64,000 nucleotides of DNA from Branchiostoma floridae (GCF_000003815.2 NC_049988.1:16205778-16269777), one strand, 5' to 3'; positions 13,545-25,685 are shown, counted from the first letter of the stretch. A program made the numbers and translations. Notes: generated from the letters alone by a model not told the origin.

Positions 13545-13569
13545 ATGGCTGCCGACAACGCAGATATAG
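13545..13569 (+). CDS. Candidate first coding exon with YY1-like start context (weak)
   Basis: An ATG at 13545 sits in AAAATGGCTGCC, close to the YY1-type AAnATGGCGGC motif that overlaps the start codon of many chordate housekeeping genes. A reverse-oriented CCATCTT lies just upstream (13531-13537). The tiny exon would encode MAADNADI and end at a good donor (ATATAG|GTAAAG, intron starting 13570) in phase 1. No downstream partner exon was identified, partly because a gap lies at 15400-16080. It could be a chance motif. Function unknown. Confidence 0.25.
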
Positions 13570-14587
13570 GTAAAGTGACCTCTATGTGCTCTCACGTACC
13601 GGCTTAGTCTTCTTCTTGGCAAGGACACAGCATTACCGGCGTATTTTTGAATGGATTGTATTGTACAACTACTGATAGGCACTCGTCAACTTGTGCAAAA
13701 ACTTTGATGCTTGCTAAATAGGATATTACATGGTCACCCCTGTAACCTCTGTGCAGTCGGCATGTTAGTCTTGGATGTCAGTTAGCGTTTGCAAAGTAGT
13801 ATCAAGTTGTCTCTCCTTGCCAATTCAAACGGATTACAACCTTCAATGTTCTGTTTTGCGTTATGATTGCCGGTGGTTATATAACTGGAAAGGTCACGTC
13901 AGAGACCAACGTTTGCTACTGTCCTGGCCATTTACTCTAGCTTCTACCTCATGTGTTTAAAAGTTGTTTTGGGCATGCAACTGACGATACTGTCATTGAG
14001 CACAAGATTTTTATCGCTAACTTTGCGGTACCGTGGTCTAATTAGAGTGACAGGGCCAAGATAGTAAGTTTGGGTGGAGCCCTCCACCACCAAAACCGGT
14101 CTGCTGTGACAACACGGACGTTTTGAACCATGGCTTTTTCAGGACATCTTGCTTGTTCACAGTGTTACATTACCATTACCACCGGCAATGTCATCACGAT
14201 TTTGCCTAATAACTTGGTCAAGTTTCACTACAGCGTGGCCTGCAACGACTTCTGGCACCGCTGTGCGTTGCATAACTCCATTCAGCACTTACTTGCACCA
14301 TAACATGCGTGACATGTAACATTGTTGTGGTCACGTGATACCCTGTCTGCTCGCCTGAAAATGTCGAACCTCCATGTTTGGTCTCTCGAGGTCAAAGCTT
14401 GTGAGAGGTCAAAGTTCGACAAGAGGATAAGGCCTCCGCCATCGATCGATAAATTCTTGTAATGGATGGAATCGTCGGGCAATTGCCGCGATAATGGTCC
14501 ATCAGCGGAAGTGAGATTATGGCTTCGATCTGTTTTGGTGGTCATGCTTGTTTTGCCTCGATGCCAGTAATCTCCAAGCATATTCCC
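13570..14587. other. No recognisable gene
   Basis: The 121-residue minus-strand frame at 14282-14647 runs into the foldback repeat and has no recognisable domain. I see nothing else. Confidence 0.4.
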
Positions 14588-14730
14588 GGTGGCATATAGA
14601 ATAGTATCAAACTGATTCAAAGCTGACCAAGGAGTATAGCCGACCAAAAGAGGTCTCCGGTGTCCTTCTGGCTACCTTTGGCCGGCTATGCTCCTTGAGC
14701 AGCTTTGATACTATCTTATCTTATGGCACC
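14588..14730. mobile_element. Foldback (inverted-repeat) element
   Basis: The left arm (14588 to about 14655) and right arm (about 14672 to 14730) are imperfect reverse complements. Shared landmarks are GGTGGCATA versus the complement of TATGGCACC at the ends, ATAGTATCAAA, and CAAGGAG.ATAGCC. The short loop lies near 14656-14671. Arms of ~60 bp with several mismatches suggest an old MITE or foldback insertion. Confidence 0.7.
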
Positions 14731-14773
14731 TTAGGATCTGCTATGAGATTAGACCAGACGTTTTCTGCTGATC

Positions 14774-14793
14774 TTGATCAATATATTGATCAA
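14774..14793. repeat. Perfect 20-bp palindrome
   Basis: The sequence is its own reverse complement over 20 bases, with TTGATCAAT/ATTGATCAA halves meeting at a TA centre. No repeat family or gene was linked to it. Confidence 0.85.
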
Positions 14794-14799
14794 TACTGT

Positions 14800-15399
14800 G
14801 TCCTCAATTGCACCATATTTTGCAGGCTGCCAATATTTACCAAATATTCTGGAAAAAAAACGTTAGCAAAAAAAAGGCACGTGATCAACAAAAGCTCTGA
14901 TATTGAAACGGTAGCCACTAGCCACGGTTTGCTAATAAGGTTATTTTCGTTGACCTTGTTTGACTCTTGGTCGGTTTTCGTGTCTGCGAAAGCTGTATCC
15001 AGCTGTATGTTATAGAACTCGTGTTTTGGTTGCTGCCACTTCGATAGAGAAGGCTGATAACACTGTTTGCTCTCTCAACGTCCTTGTAAGATGTTGTAAG
15101 CAGAGAGCATTCCTAGCGGAGGTGTTGTACATCCGGAACTATCCTCGCTATGTTGTGAATTCTTTTGAGAATAACCTAGAGATTTCGTGCTACATTATGG
15201 ATACGCACTTCCCCTTTCATACCAATTATAAGGACCAAAATATTTGTAAATGTAGACGTTTTGTACAATGTTGTAAAGGCATTTACAGAAGCTTTCGTCT
15301 CAGATACGAGTGGTTTTGTATTCGTGAATGTCCAAGCAAAGTTAGATGAGTTGATAGTGGTAGGCAGGGTTGGACATATCTTTCCATCTGCATCGCCTG
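14800..15399. other. No recognisable gene
   Basis: Open frames reaching the gap are partly artefacts of N translation. The real-sequence part shows no domain. Confidence 0.4.
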
Positions 15400-16080
15400 N
15401 NNNNNNNNNNNNNNNNNNNNNNNNNNNNNNNNNNNNNNNNNNNNNNNNNNNNNNNNNNNNNNNNNNNNNNNNNNNNNNNNNNNNNNNNNNNNNNNNNNNN
15501 NNNNNNNNNNNNNNNNNNNNNNNNNNNNNNNNNNNNNNNNNNNNNNNNNNNNNNNNNNNNNNNNNNNNNNNNNNNNNNNNNNNNNNNNNNNNNNNNNNNN
15601 NNNNNNNNNNNNNNNNNNNNNNNNNNNNNNNNNNNNNNNNNNNNNNNNNNNNNNNNNNNNNNNNNNNNNNNNNNNNNNNNNNNNNNNNNNNNNNNNNNNN
15701 NNNNNNNNNNNNNNNNNNNNNNNNNNNNNNNNNNNNNNNNNNNNNNNNNNNNNNNNNNNNNNNNNNNNNNNNNNNNNNNNNNNNNNNNNNNNNNNNNNNN
15801 NNNNNNNNNNNNNNNNNNNNNNNNNNNNNNNNNNNNNNNNNNNNNNNNNNNNNNNNNNNNNNNNNNNNNNNNNNNNNNNNNNNNNNNNNNNNNNNNNNNN
15901 NNNNNNNNNNNNNNNNNNNNNNNNNNNNNNNNNNNNNNNNNNNNNNNNNNNNNNNNNNNNNNNNNNNNNNNNNNNNNNNNNNNNNNNNNNNNNNNNNNNN
16001 NNNNNNNNNNNNNNNNNNNNNNNNNNNNNNNNNNNNNNNNNNNNNNNNNNNNNNNNNNNNNNNNNNNNNNNNNNNNNNNN
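15400..16080. other. Assembly gap, 681 N
   Basis: An uninterrupted run of N. Frames crossing it are meaningless. Any exon linking the candidate exons at 13545 and 21296 could be hidden here. Confidence 0.99.
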
Positions 16081-16939
16081 TCCGATGAGGAGGATCCTTG
16101 TCATCCACAACAGCTTCAGTACTTTCCGCGGAGCACCGGCACCTCGTAGGAAAGTAGATGTCACACAGGACAAAGGTAAAGGCTAAGGATTGGCGTTTTA
16201 CGATAGCATGTTCCTTGCCTGTGACTCAGGGGGTGACGGAGATCTACGAGGCCTTACTCAGGCGTTTCAGATGTTCTCAATGTGCTCTGAAAATGGCTGT
16301 TTCAACCCTGGTTCAGCTTTAATTCACTTGACATCTTGTGTCTGTTAATGCCTCACAGGGTGACAGCACTCCACGGGGTCTTACTTGTCTACCTCCCAAG
16401 CCATGTAAGTGTTATATAAATGGCTGTTTCGACCCCTGGTTCCATTGTTAACTATGGAGTTGACAGTAGACGATGTGCAGACCATGGTGGTTTACAACAT
16501 TGTTAGGAACGTGGTTCTCTAGTCATTTAGACTGGCTAAAATCGCGCTCCTACTCCTACATGTAGCGCACCTCTTGCTCTAACACCCCGCTAGGTGAGGG
16601 GCTGAAGGGAAGGGGCCCATATAGCCACTTCCAGCTAATCCTAGAGATTGTGTAACAGAAGGTTAAATTGGTACAAAATCATCAACGTATTTACAGCAAC
16701 ATATGCTATAGTAGATGAATTGTGTCCCATGTTTTGACCAATAATAATGTGGTGGAATTCTACGAGTACAGTACAGACGGGTTACTCTGGTGTGTCAATC
16801 TTCACGTTCGGTTTTGTAAGGGGAAGAGAGGCGGTTATTAGAGTTCAGGAGGCCGTTGATTTTCTCCTATTAGCAGCGAGGTCTCTAATAAATACAGGAC
16901 ATGCTATGTTGACCACGAGCACTTGCGGTCTCCTTGTGA
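16081..16939. other. No recognisable gene
   Basis: No domain, repeat or RNA gene was seen. The stretch ends at the transposon target site. Confidence 0.4.
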
Positions 16940-16942
16940 TTA

Positions 16943-17757
16943 TACCCCCTTCACATTATATACGATCTTCGGACGTTCTTCGCGATCGCAGGAAGGTCGG
17001 CTGATTTTAAGATCTTAAGATGGTCTTGCGTATTTTTCGCCTCAAAACTGTCCCCCTCACATATACGCGAGGCTCGTGAGATCGACGGTGAATAAATCTA
17101 TGATAATAAACCTCCCATGACCTCTTGCACGCGGACAAGGCAACACAAAACGTTCCTCAAAAAAGGCAAGAGATCAATAAATGTTGCTTATTTTGTTGTC
17201 GGAATCTTTTTAACCAATGAATGGAATGCGCGGGCATAATAGAAATGACGCAAGAAAGAAAGTGTGTCACAAAGCCAGCCTACATACTGCCACAGCGGCC
17301 ACAATGTTAGAATTACCCTCACATTCCCAGAAATTCAATATTTGTAAACAAACGGAAGTCGGGCGAACGTCGCCCGAACGTTGCCCAACTGACGGGCGTT
17401 CGCCATCCGATTTGCGTTCGATCATTAATAACTATGTCTTTGCTCGCCTATCGGTCTTCAATCGTTGGATTGACGCAAGACTATTGACCGATACCCTTGC
17501 AAGGTACGCACGATTTGTACGCACAATCTGCGACTCGGTAACGAGCTGTGCGACTTTGGAGATTTCCTTCGACTAGTCGCATATGTTAAGAACATGTTTC
17601 GCTGCACCGCGACCGTCGTAAGACTCCTGAAAACTGCCGGCGATCCGTAAAAATCGCAAGATAATCGTGAAAACACCGGACGTCTTACTCACGAAAATGT
17701 CATTCAGAGTTCGTAAACTAGTCTTCCGATCGAATCGCGCCTATTGTGAAGGGGGTA
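16943..17757. mobile_element. Harbinger-type non-autonomous element, 815 bp, TTA target duplications
   Basis: The left terminus TACCCCCTTCACA (16943 on) is matched by the reverse complement of the right terminus (ending 17757). The element is bounded on both sides by TTA (16940-16942 and 17758-17760). A 3-bp TWA duplication with short G/C-rich termini is the signature of PIF/Harbinger transposons. The interior is rich in CGTACG, GATCG and CGAACG motifs and has no transposase or Myb-like frame, so it is non-autonomous. The intact ends suggest relatively recent mobility. Confidence 0.75.
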
Positions 17758-17760
17758 TTA

Positions 17761-20070
17761 AAGATAGTTTCGACGACCTCTTCATTTGCTGTGAATGATG
17801 ATCAGGTCTGTATGTCTGTACTGTGTGTAAGTTGACTTGATCTGACACCTGTGGTAAGGGTCATTCACTTCACCTGGTTCCCTCAGGCACTTTTCAAAGT
17901 GTCTTCCAATACAGGACAATCCTTGCAGTGAAGGACAGTCGACGAGCCCAAAATAGAGTTCTATTGACGATCTCAGCCCAGACTCGGTTCTTAGACGACT
18001 GTCCTTTCGTCCGTATTCGGTCTCAAGAAGTCATCGAAGGTCCGCCCAAGCCAAGCGAATGACCTAAATCTGTTCATGCCCAGTTGCTGGTAACACACGG
18101 GCTGACCCAGCCTGCTTACGTGTACTAGGTCAGTCGTCTTATGTGTCCATGCGACAAACATGGTGTTGAGACCACGTTTGCAGAGGGTTGGCATGCACCG
18201 TTTAGGCAAAGATTATATTTTGGATTCACGTATTGACTGAAGGAAGCGCACCATTTGAGAGGGAAGCCTTCAACAGTGCACCGTCGACCGTCCACCCTAG
18301 GCCTATGGCTGTTCACTGAGCGTGGTCCCTGGAGCACGTATTGGCAGGTATTGAGTGACTGAGACTGACAATCTCTATGCCAATCCTATGTCGTTGCTTG
18401 GCATATCTAGGTCGTAGGGAAGCATCAGAGTTGTTATTTCCTGTGATCAACACTTGTAAGTAAGGTACTGTAGTTATAACTCATAGCACGTGCCTCATTT
18501 ACCAATGATTTGGGGTCTTTGCTGACGTTGGACTTGGGTTGCTTGGAGATTCAGTGTGTGTGTGGTGGGGGTGGGGGGGATCTGTTTCCCTTAGTTTTAA
18601 ACTGTGATTAGAAACCGTTAGTAATCCTTTTGTTATCGCCTGAGCGACTACCTTACAACTCCTAATGCCAGACAGGCTGTTATGTAACGGTGTGTACAAC
18701 GTTGTTCACTGTTGACTACGTCTTAGGATCTTTCCCAATTTTGTCTGCCTAGACACAAATATTGTCTCGAAAGTTTGTGCTTCAATGAGTCTGTTTGAAT
18801 GCGTTGTCTACACACACGCTATCACACGTAGTGCATAAGCTCTGATTAATTCAACTAGCTTATTACCAGACAGAAGGTGGATTGTTTTTATGTAGACAGC
18901 TGTTCCTGTCATGGAGTTAGAGGCCTTTAATCAAAGTTGTTCATCATGTGTTAAACATGGTGGAGAATCATCATTAATTCCACCATGCAGGATAGGTTAT
19001 TCTTGATGAGGTGTATGCTCAAGAACAATTATGGTACGGTTTGGCAGGGGGCGTCGTAAACTCGTGTCAATCTCATACCAAAGTAGCTGGTAATGTTGAC
19101 TCGTAGATTACAGTGACGTCATGGTAGAATGTTATGATTCATCTACTTGGCGTTTTCCTAATTGTTTGTTATGGCGACTTGTTGATGGCAGTCGCGAAAC
19201 GCCGACGTCGTAAAATTCATCTTATGTTCTAGAATTATACCGTCGCCCTGTATAAAGTAACACGCTTTAAGAGGAGGTGTAGTTACTATTTGTATTAGTA
19301 TAGTAGTTATTACAAATATACCGAACGCCCTCCGTTGGCCTTCCCACTTCCATATAAGGAAGTTTTCGTGACAAATCGGCTGTCTCCGTTTCGTTCGGCT
19401 TCAACATGGCAGTCAGACCGGTTCAGAACGCTTATAAATAATTCAGCTTGAAGATAATTCAGTGACCCGAGCGTTCAAAATAAATAAGCCTGGCCCCGGT
19501 CGACGCCTGTCATTGGTGCCGCCATCTTTTTTTCGAACCTTTTGTGTTCGGGGTTCGACCCGGAATGAATTAGCAGTCACGGACCGTGAACATCGATATT
19601 GCGGTCTTGCACTGTAATTGGACTGATTTCAAGAAAGTTGAAACAGCAGGACAAATCACAATAAGGTAAGATAGTTCGTCTTCGCGAAGAGAGATTGGTG
19701 TGTTCTTAATGTTGGAATTTTGCCAAGTGCCGTTATCGGTCAATCTCGTCTTGTTGTGGGTGGGATTTAAATTTAAAATCACCTGAGTAATCGTACTATG
19801 CGACAGGTCGACTTTCTGTTTATAGTACATAATACTACAGCATAGTATGTTCTCTAATTACGTTGTGTAACCTGTATGTAGTAACTACCATGTAGAAGTC
19901 AAGACGCTGTCTTCAAGACGATGTCTTCGTAGGAATGTGTGACGTCGTTGTACTGGGGCCTTGCGTGTTTCTTTGGTGTTAATTTGAAATACCAGACAAG
20001 CACTCCACCTAAAGCAGACAAAAGGAGATATTATGCTAAGCGCTTTAAGTCCTTATAGTCAAAGGTAATT
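17761..20070. other. No recognisable gene; G-rich patch at 18556-18580
   Basis: No coding exon can be supported. A GTGTGTGTGTGG run followed by G-tracts lies at about 18556-18580 and could form non-B DNA. An 8-bp dyad (TATTTGTA...TACAAATA) lies near 19290-19320. Confidence 0.4.
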
Positions 20071-20079
20071 ACTTGTGAG

Positions 20080-20350
20080 TTGTGAGTGAATGGCTCGGAC
20101 TCAAAGACTGTATTGGTTGTAACTGTGGAAGATTAGACCCCCCAACCATTTTACAGAACATTTCTTCGATCAGATCAATTTCTCCTACTAGTCAAGAACA
20201 TTATACAGTTCTGCTCCAGTCTATTCTGAATCCTCTTAGTTGTGAATGAATATCCCAGAAACTGAATTGGTTGTACGTGTGGTAGATTATAGACCCCAAC
20301 CATCTTACAGGGCATTTCTTCGTCCTTGCTGCAGTCTATTCTAGTATTCT
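20080..20350. repeat. Two-copy tandem duplication, ~150-bp unit
   Basis: A unit with GTTGTGAGTGAATG, CTG(T)ATTGGTTGTA, GTGG(A)AGATTA.ACCCC..AACCAT, TTACAG..CATTTCTTCG and CAGTCTATTCT is present near 20080-20230 and again near 20237-20345. The order of these blocks is the same in both copies. It lies in non-coding DNA. Confidence 0.7.
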
Positions 20351-20359
20351 GAACCCACA

Positions 20360-21290
20360 GTCAGCTTGCTTGTAAGAATCTCTCACCCGATTGTGAAGGA
20401 CGTGAGGGTGACTTGAAGTTTTCTACGGCCAACAAACTGTAACATTACAAAGTAAACCCCGTCATCAGTTTCTGTTAACCTGTATCATCTACGTGTCTTG
20501 CGGATAAAACGACATCTCAAGCCACATTTTTAACATTCCTAAGAAACGAGATGAAGCCGAACAAATGTATTAGAATAGTTTTAATACCATGTTTTAGATT
20601 AGTCTTAGAAACCATGTTTACTGTATTACGACCTCTTGTATCTATACGCCTGTACTTAGCCCGATAGGGCATGAATGTGCTTTTTCTTGTTAACAGGTAG
20701 TTATGTTTTGGTACCATTATTGACAGACCGTAGTAGCTTTGGTCTAGCGACCAGATTTGACCCCGGAACACGCATAGTTGATAGATGACCCTCTGGGGGC
20801 CTTCCTTGGGTAGATCCGGGTGGTAGATTGTTCGTGAAGTTCTCATGGCTGAGTCACGTAAGAACGAGGTGTGTTCTTTAATACCGGCGTGGACTGACAA
20901 CGTCAAACAATTACTCTTCCCTAACGGCATCGGATTACGTTCGAAGAAAAGCCGGCTTTACGCATGTTGTTGTGAATGAATGCGCGGGTTTGTGATTGAT
21001 CAAGAACTCGCTTGCCTCGGCCGTTCAACTGAAGGAAACACGTACACGTATGCTGCTGGTGTGGGGTTTAAACAGTTCACGTCCAGGAATGGTTGATATT
21101 CTAGGGACGTTGTCGGTCCGTGCACGGTGCGTGGCGTGTAGTGTAGTTCGTTTGAGGTGACCAACGGTCCACCGCAGCATTGGTGACCAACGATCCATCC
21201 AAAGCACCTACGAGCATTCTCAGGTGACAACGTCAACTCCCGGGTGACGCCCCTGCGTATTTTACTCCCACGTCCAGAGGAGCAAGACTG
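20360..21290. other. No recognisable gene
   Basis: The 137-residue minus-strand frame at 20517-20930 has no recognisable domain and no splice context. I cannot support it. Confidence 0.35.
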
Positions 21291-21295
21291 TGACC

Positions 21296-21557
21296 ATGGG
21301 GACGGACAACTTTCCCGTGTCCTCTGATTCTGTCATAAGCCTGAACGAAATGGCTATGAGCACTGAAGGGGACAAACTCTTCCAATATCAACGGAGGGTT
21401 CTCAGATTCACATTTCTGGCTGCCAGAGCTGTTAGAAAGCTTCGGAACGGTCCGAGATATGGACACAACAACGGGGAGGCCTTTCCGAGACCCACGTGTG
21501 TTAGAGAGATTCCTAGAGTACGGAGGTACTATCGTCCTGTGGAGTATCTAGACTTAG
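21296..21557 (+). CDS. Candidate coding exon, unknown protein
   Basis: An ATG in strong initiation context (GTGACCATGGGG) opens an 87-codon frame that runs directly into a consensus donor (TTAG|GTGAGT, intron from 21558), leaving phase 1. The encoded segment is not low complexity. It begins with an acidic and serine-containing part and continues with a basic, amphipathic stretch (LRFTFLAARAVRKLRNGPR). I do not recognise a family. No acceptor-linked downstream exon was found before the satellite arrays, so the call rests only on start, length and donor. It could be the first exon of a gene with long introns, or chance. Confidence 0.3.
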
Positions 21558-24380
21558 GTGAGTCAGATATATATTATAAATATTTTCCATAGCTATAACT
21601 TAAGTTTCTAACATATGCCGGATCGTGTCCTCAACTGTTTTCTGCCCTGAGGCCTCACCATTCCTGGTCTTCTGTGCCCAAATTCCTCGTCACAGTCCGA
21701 AGGTGTATAGGTATGTTGTTCTGAAGCAACAGAGGTGAAGTTTATCCTCAACACATTAGAGAAATGGAGAAGGCAAGGACTAAACAGTGTTTTATACGGG
21801 TACTTGTTTCTTCTGAAGATTTAAGAGACAATCCCTGGGAATAATCACTTGATGCTGTTTACATTTACATTTACATTTGCATTCCTCGAGGCTGTTGAAG
21901 ACACAGATATGCATCGCTTGTTGGAACTTGGGTTCAGTCCAATATATTCTGAATGCTTGGCCACATAATGAGAGGTCTGTGTTCATGTTGTGGCCTTGAA
22001 CAATATTTTCGTTGTCGGGATAGACTGAAGAAGAAGGGAAGGGGGTGGGCCCTTTGGTCGCGTCTTCCAGACATCCGACATTATCGTAATCAATGACCAG
22101 TGACCACGTTTAGATCTCTTTTCTTGACATAAAGGATCTATTGTGGAAACTGTTGTTTACAGACGGCCATGTAGCTAACATACTGTAACTGATGTACGTC
22201 CAAATCCATACTTTTAACGTGTACCAGACTGCCGGATTATGTGCCTCCCAATTCCGTTATAATCACCTTGTTTGTGTCCCAGGCACGTAATTTGTAGCCA
22301 CGCCTGTGTGTACCACGTGTGGGATAACGGTTGAAACGACCTTGCCTCGTAAGACAACACGACGTGTTCTTAGCGGTGTTGGGTTTCAAAGCAAAGCAAG
22401 GCATGTTCTGCCCGTTACCTTATGTCAGTCTGGTTCCTTTTTCGCACAGTTTAACTTGAAAAGAACGAATTGTTGGAGGGTAAACTGGTCAGGTGAAACG
22501 CAACAACCCACCCTTCCCAAATTTGCTTTGAGTATGTTTTCCCTTTCGAACGCGCCAAGAACGGTCGTAGACAAGGTCGCAAGGCATCAGAAGTCTCATG
22601 AGGAAATCTCGATAAAAGCTTTCTAAGCTGGTTATTCCTAGCTGTGCCTACATTAGTGCACGTGACGTGCGTGTTATTAAATAGGCTAATGTGATGTAAC
22701 GTTAATGTACTTCTTTTAGATATGTTACTATCTCCGGTCACTACTGAATCACTATCTCACTTATGTATGTCCCTTTAGTTCTTGTAAGACTGTTTGGTAT
22801 TGTGAAGATGGCTTGCACATTTTATTTGGGATGTCATTGTTTATGCTGCTTTGAGGTAGCATGCTTTAATTCCCCATTAGATTATTCGGGATCTTCTTTC
22901 CTGTCATATGTAGCATTGCTGTAATTTTCAATGTTCTTCTAATTTCAAGATGGCTAAGAGTGGTAGCTTCGCAAAGGTCACGGCGCAGGTTAGGCGTTTT
23001 CCACGATCTTTGTGTCCCTGACCTTCCCACGATTGCACCTGTCATACAATGCACGTGCCTTCCGTGTTACCGGGTATGTTAGACAGCGGTTGATTGCCCA
23101 GGTGTCACATGTATAATTTAGTGATGCAAAAAGTGATCTCGATCCAGTTTTATAGCTCACTGAAGAGCTAGTCTTCCACTGGTCGTGACAGAGAGGATAG
23201 ATGCTATGTACAGTATTTTCGGGTTCATTGTATCTGGGAAATGCCCCTAGCTCTTTCCGACAAGTAAAAATGAACAGTACACCACGGCTTAGTCCTGTCT
23301 TAAGGACTGCATCCCTTTCCGGTAGCGTACATGTCGGGTGAGCAACACAGCTAGAATCGAACTTAGGGCATTTAATTCTGGAGGCAGGGCCGCTATATAT
23401 AGCTAACCACTTGACTATGCACGCTCAGATATCCCGACATTCGCGTCCTCGTTGCTTTGCACCCATACGTGCATGACTGTTGAAGCTCAGATGACAACGT
23501 TTATTTTGATGGGAATGTTTGACATCCGGGTCAGAGGTCAGTCCTGATGAGTGATGACTTCTGAGGCGGTCATGTCAACCCGTCAGGACGGACTATTTTG
23601 TCATCCATCACTTACACCTGTTTACCACCTTTTGTTACGCTTATTGCTTCCCCTAGCGGTTTTTTTGGAAACCGCAGGTTGCAATAATATGATTTCCATC
23701 GAGGAAAAATTTCTTCCCTTGCGGATGTTCGCGCCCTTAGGATGTTTTTACAGCTACGTATGTTCTGTTATCGCGCGGCCTCCAAGGCCTCGCCCCTATG
23801 TCAAACGAGGTCAAAAGAGCTCAAGGTCAAATAGACAATCCAGGAGAATTATGTTCAGTTCTTTCTTGAATGCTAAACCTTTTCATCGATCCAACCATTC
23901 ATAGAACACCTGGGTACCAACTCGTTGTACACCTGCTTACAATGGTGTTGAAGACTCCCATAGGATCCATCTGAATATATGGTTTTAGAAATAATAATAA
24001 TAATGAATTGAATAGTGAATTGAAAGTAGTCTTCACCAGACTCTTACTTTGACAGGCAGAGGTGTAGAGATTGGTCAAAATTTGATTAAATGCTTTGATA
24101 AGAAAGTAAACTTTTAGCAATGTCCCATATGGCATGGAAATATTTCGTTCGTTTTTTATTAGAAAAAAGGATTATATCCTAAATATGAAACTGAAATAAC
24201 TTTTCAAGCGTGGACTAAACGCCATTTTGATTGACCTGTGCCGCTCATCACAGACCAAGGGGATTGTCGGTGTGGTTAAGGCTTAATGTTCTTAGGGCAT
24301 GCTGCCGCATGGAACTGGTAGTCCGAATTCCAGGCTAGAGGCCCGGTGAAAGTGTCACATATCTCGCACTGACAGCAAAT
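21558..24380. other. No recognisable gene; (TTTACA)n microsatellite near 21857-21880
   Basis: Contains a short hexanucleotide run but no supportable exon. The frame at 22306-22626 and its antisense partner have no domain. Confidence 0.4.
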
Positions 24381-24440
24381 GTCGCCAAGGAGTGCGATGT
24401 CGACAGCCAGAATTAGGCATAAGGATGCTTTACACAAAAA
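24380..24440 (-). repeat. Dispersed repeat copy with AGGCATAAGGATGC core
   Basis: The segment around 24395-24432, including AGTGCGAT, GACAGCCAGAATT and AGGCATAAGGATGC (24415-24428), is highly similar to the reverse complement of 35250-35285, and also to the direct strand at 35060-35094. It marks a repeat family present on both outer sides of the satellite block in inverted orientation. Confidence 0.65.
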
Positions 24441-24940
24441 AATCATAGAAAATAAACAATTTGTCAAATGGGGATAATAACTGTATCATCGTACTCTTGA
24501 TAAGTCAGAGAACATTGTGGACTTCATTCAAGATGTCAAAATGTATTCTAAGACGGCATCCGGCGCATCAAAGTTGACCATTTCGCTGAGGTGTCGGCCC
24601 CATTGTTTTTCAATGGGATGGCCCCACGCCGAGAAATTTGAAGTGGGCACCACATGGGGGTTTGTGGTATCTGTCTAAAGTAGTGTCTTCGGGGTTGCAT
24701 CCTGAAATCTACTGTCCCAGTTCAGTTAGCCGTGTCTTGACGTTCACTGTTTGAGACTTATACTTGCAAGTGGATTTATGAGTTGGACCATTGATACAGT
24801 CAAGCATTGCGTCGATTCAGCCGTCGATTTGCTTGAAGCCAGCGATTTAGCCGGCGATTTGTCTTGCACAGAAGGTAGCATCTGATTCGGGCGTCGATTC
24901 GTACAAACTGCAACTGCTTCATTTCCATTGAAACCTATAA
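24441..24940. other. Non-coding flank of the satellite
   Basis: CGTCGATTC/CCGGCGATT-type short motifs recur at 24810-24895. Faint similarity to the complement of 34810-34830 suggests shared repeat material on both sides of the satellite. No gene. Confidence 0.35.
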
Positions 24941-24949
24941 TAGATATAA

Positions 24950-25685
24950 AAAATGCTACTTATTGTCTGTTACCACCCAATATAACGTTATGTATAACGT
25001 TATTTAAAAGTAGCTTTCCGGTCCCTGTCATATTAACGCTATGGCGTTTGATAGTTAGAAATATACAAGTTCATTTATGTAAATACTGCATTATAATAAT
25101 AATCTGGTGTATTTTGCAGCCAGTAGCCAATATTATGTACCTCAAAGACATTTGACGCCTTATAGCAAGGTAGCTTGATGATTTTTGAAGTCCAAATGAC
25201 ATTCTACAATCACTAAATTAGATAGTAAATAAGATTCAATAATCAGAATTAACGTACACGCAATCGTGATGTCATAACGTCTAAAATATGGACAATACTA
25301 ATAACAGTTGCTTTCCTGATCCCTGGTATTCTAGGAAAATACAACACTTTCAAAGCCTTGTAGAAACGTAACTAAGTAATCAATAGCAGTCAAATGGATT
25401 TCTACTCGCTCTCGACGGGTTTTACTATCAAAATCAAGTGATAAAAGTAACGCACATTTTTTAACCTTGACGCCATAACGTTTGAAATTTTTGGATAAGT
25501 CATTTATGTAAATAATACATTATATACATCCAAGACAAGAAACGCCATGTATCAAGGTCGCTTAAAATAATGATTGTAATCCAAACGACATTCAACAATC
25601 ATTGAATCACTTGTTAAATCAGATTAAAGCATCCAAATTACCGCACATCATGTCATCGTGACGTCATAACCAAATAGAACTTGTA
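24950..25685 (+). repeat. Diverged edge monomers of the ~200-bp satellite
   Basis: Spaced remnants of the satellite motif 'ACGCACA...GTGACGTAATGAT' recur at about 25250, 25450 and 25640 as increasingly divergent versions (CAATCGTGATGTCATAACG, CCTTGACGCCATAACG, CATCGTGACGTCATAACC), keeping the ~200-bp spacing. 'CATTTATGTAAAT' also recurs near 25070 and 25500. This is the usual pattern at a satellite border, where unequal exchange no longer homogenises units. Confidence 0.6.

Noticed and set aside
14282-14647. 121-codon minus-strand frame
   Set aside because: It has no recognisable domain and no splice context, and its start lies inside the foldback repeat.
15176-16173. Long open frames (259-310 codons) on both strands
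   Set aside because: They are mostly unknown residues produced by translating the 681-base N gap. The real flanks show no domain.
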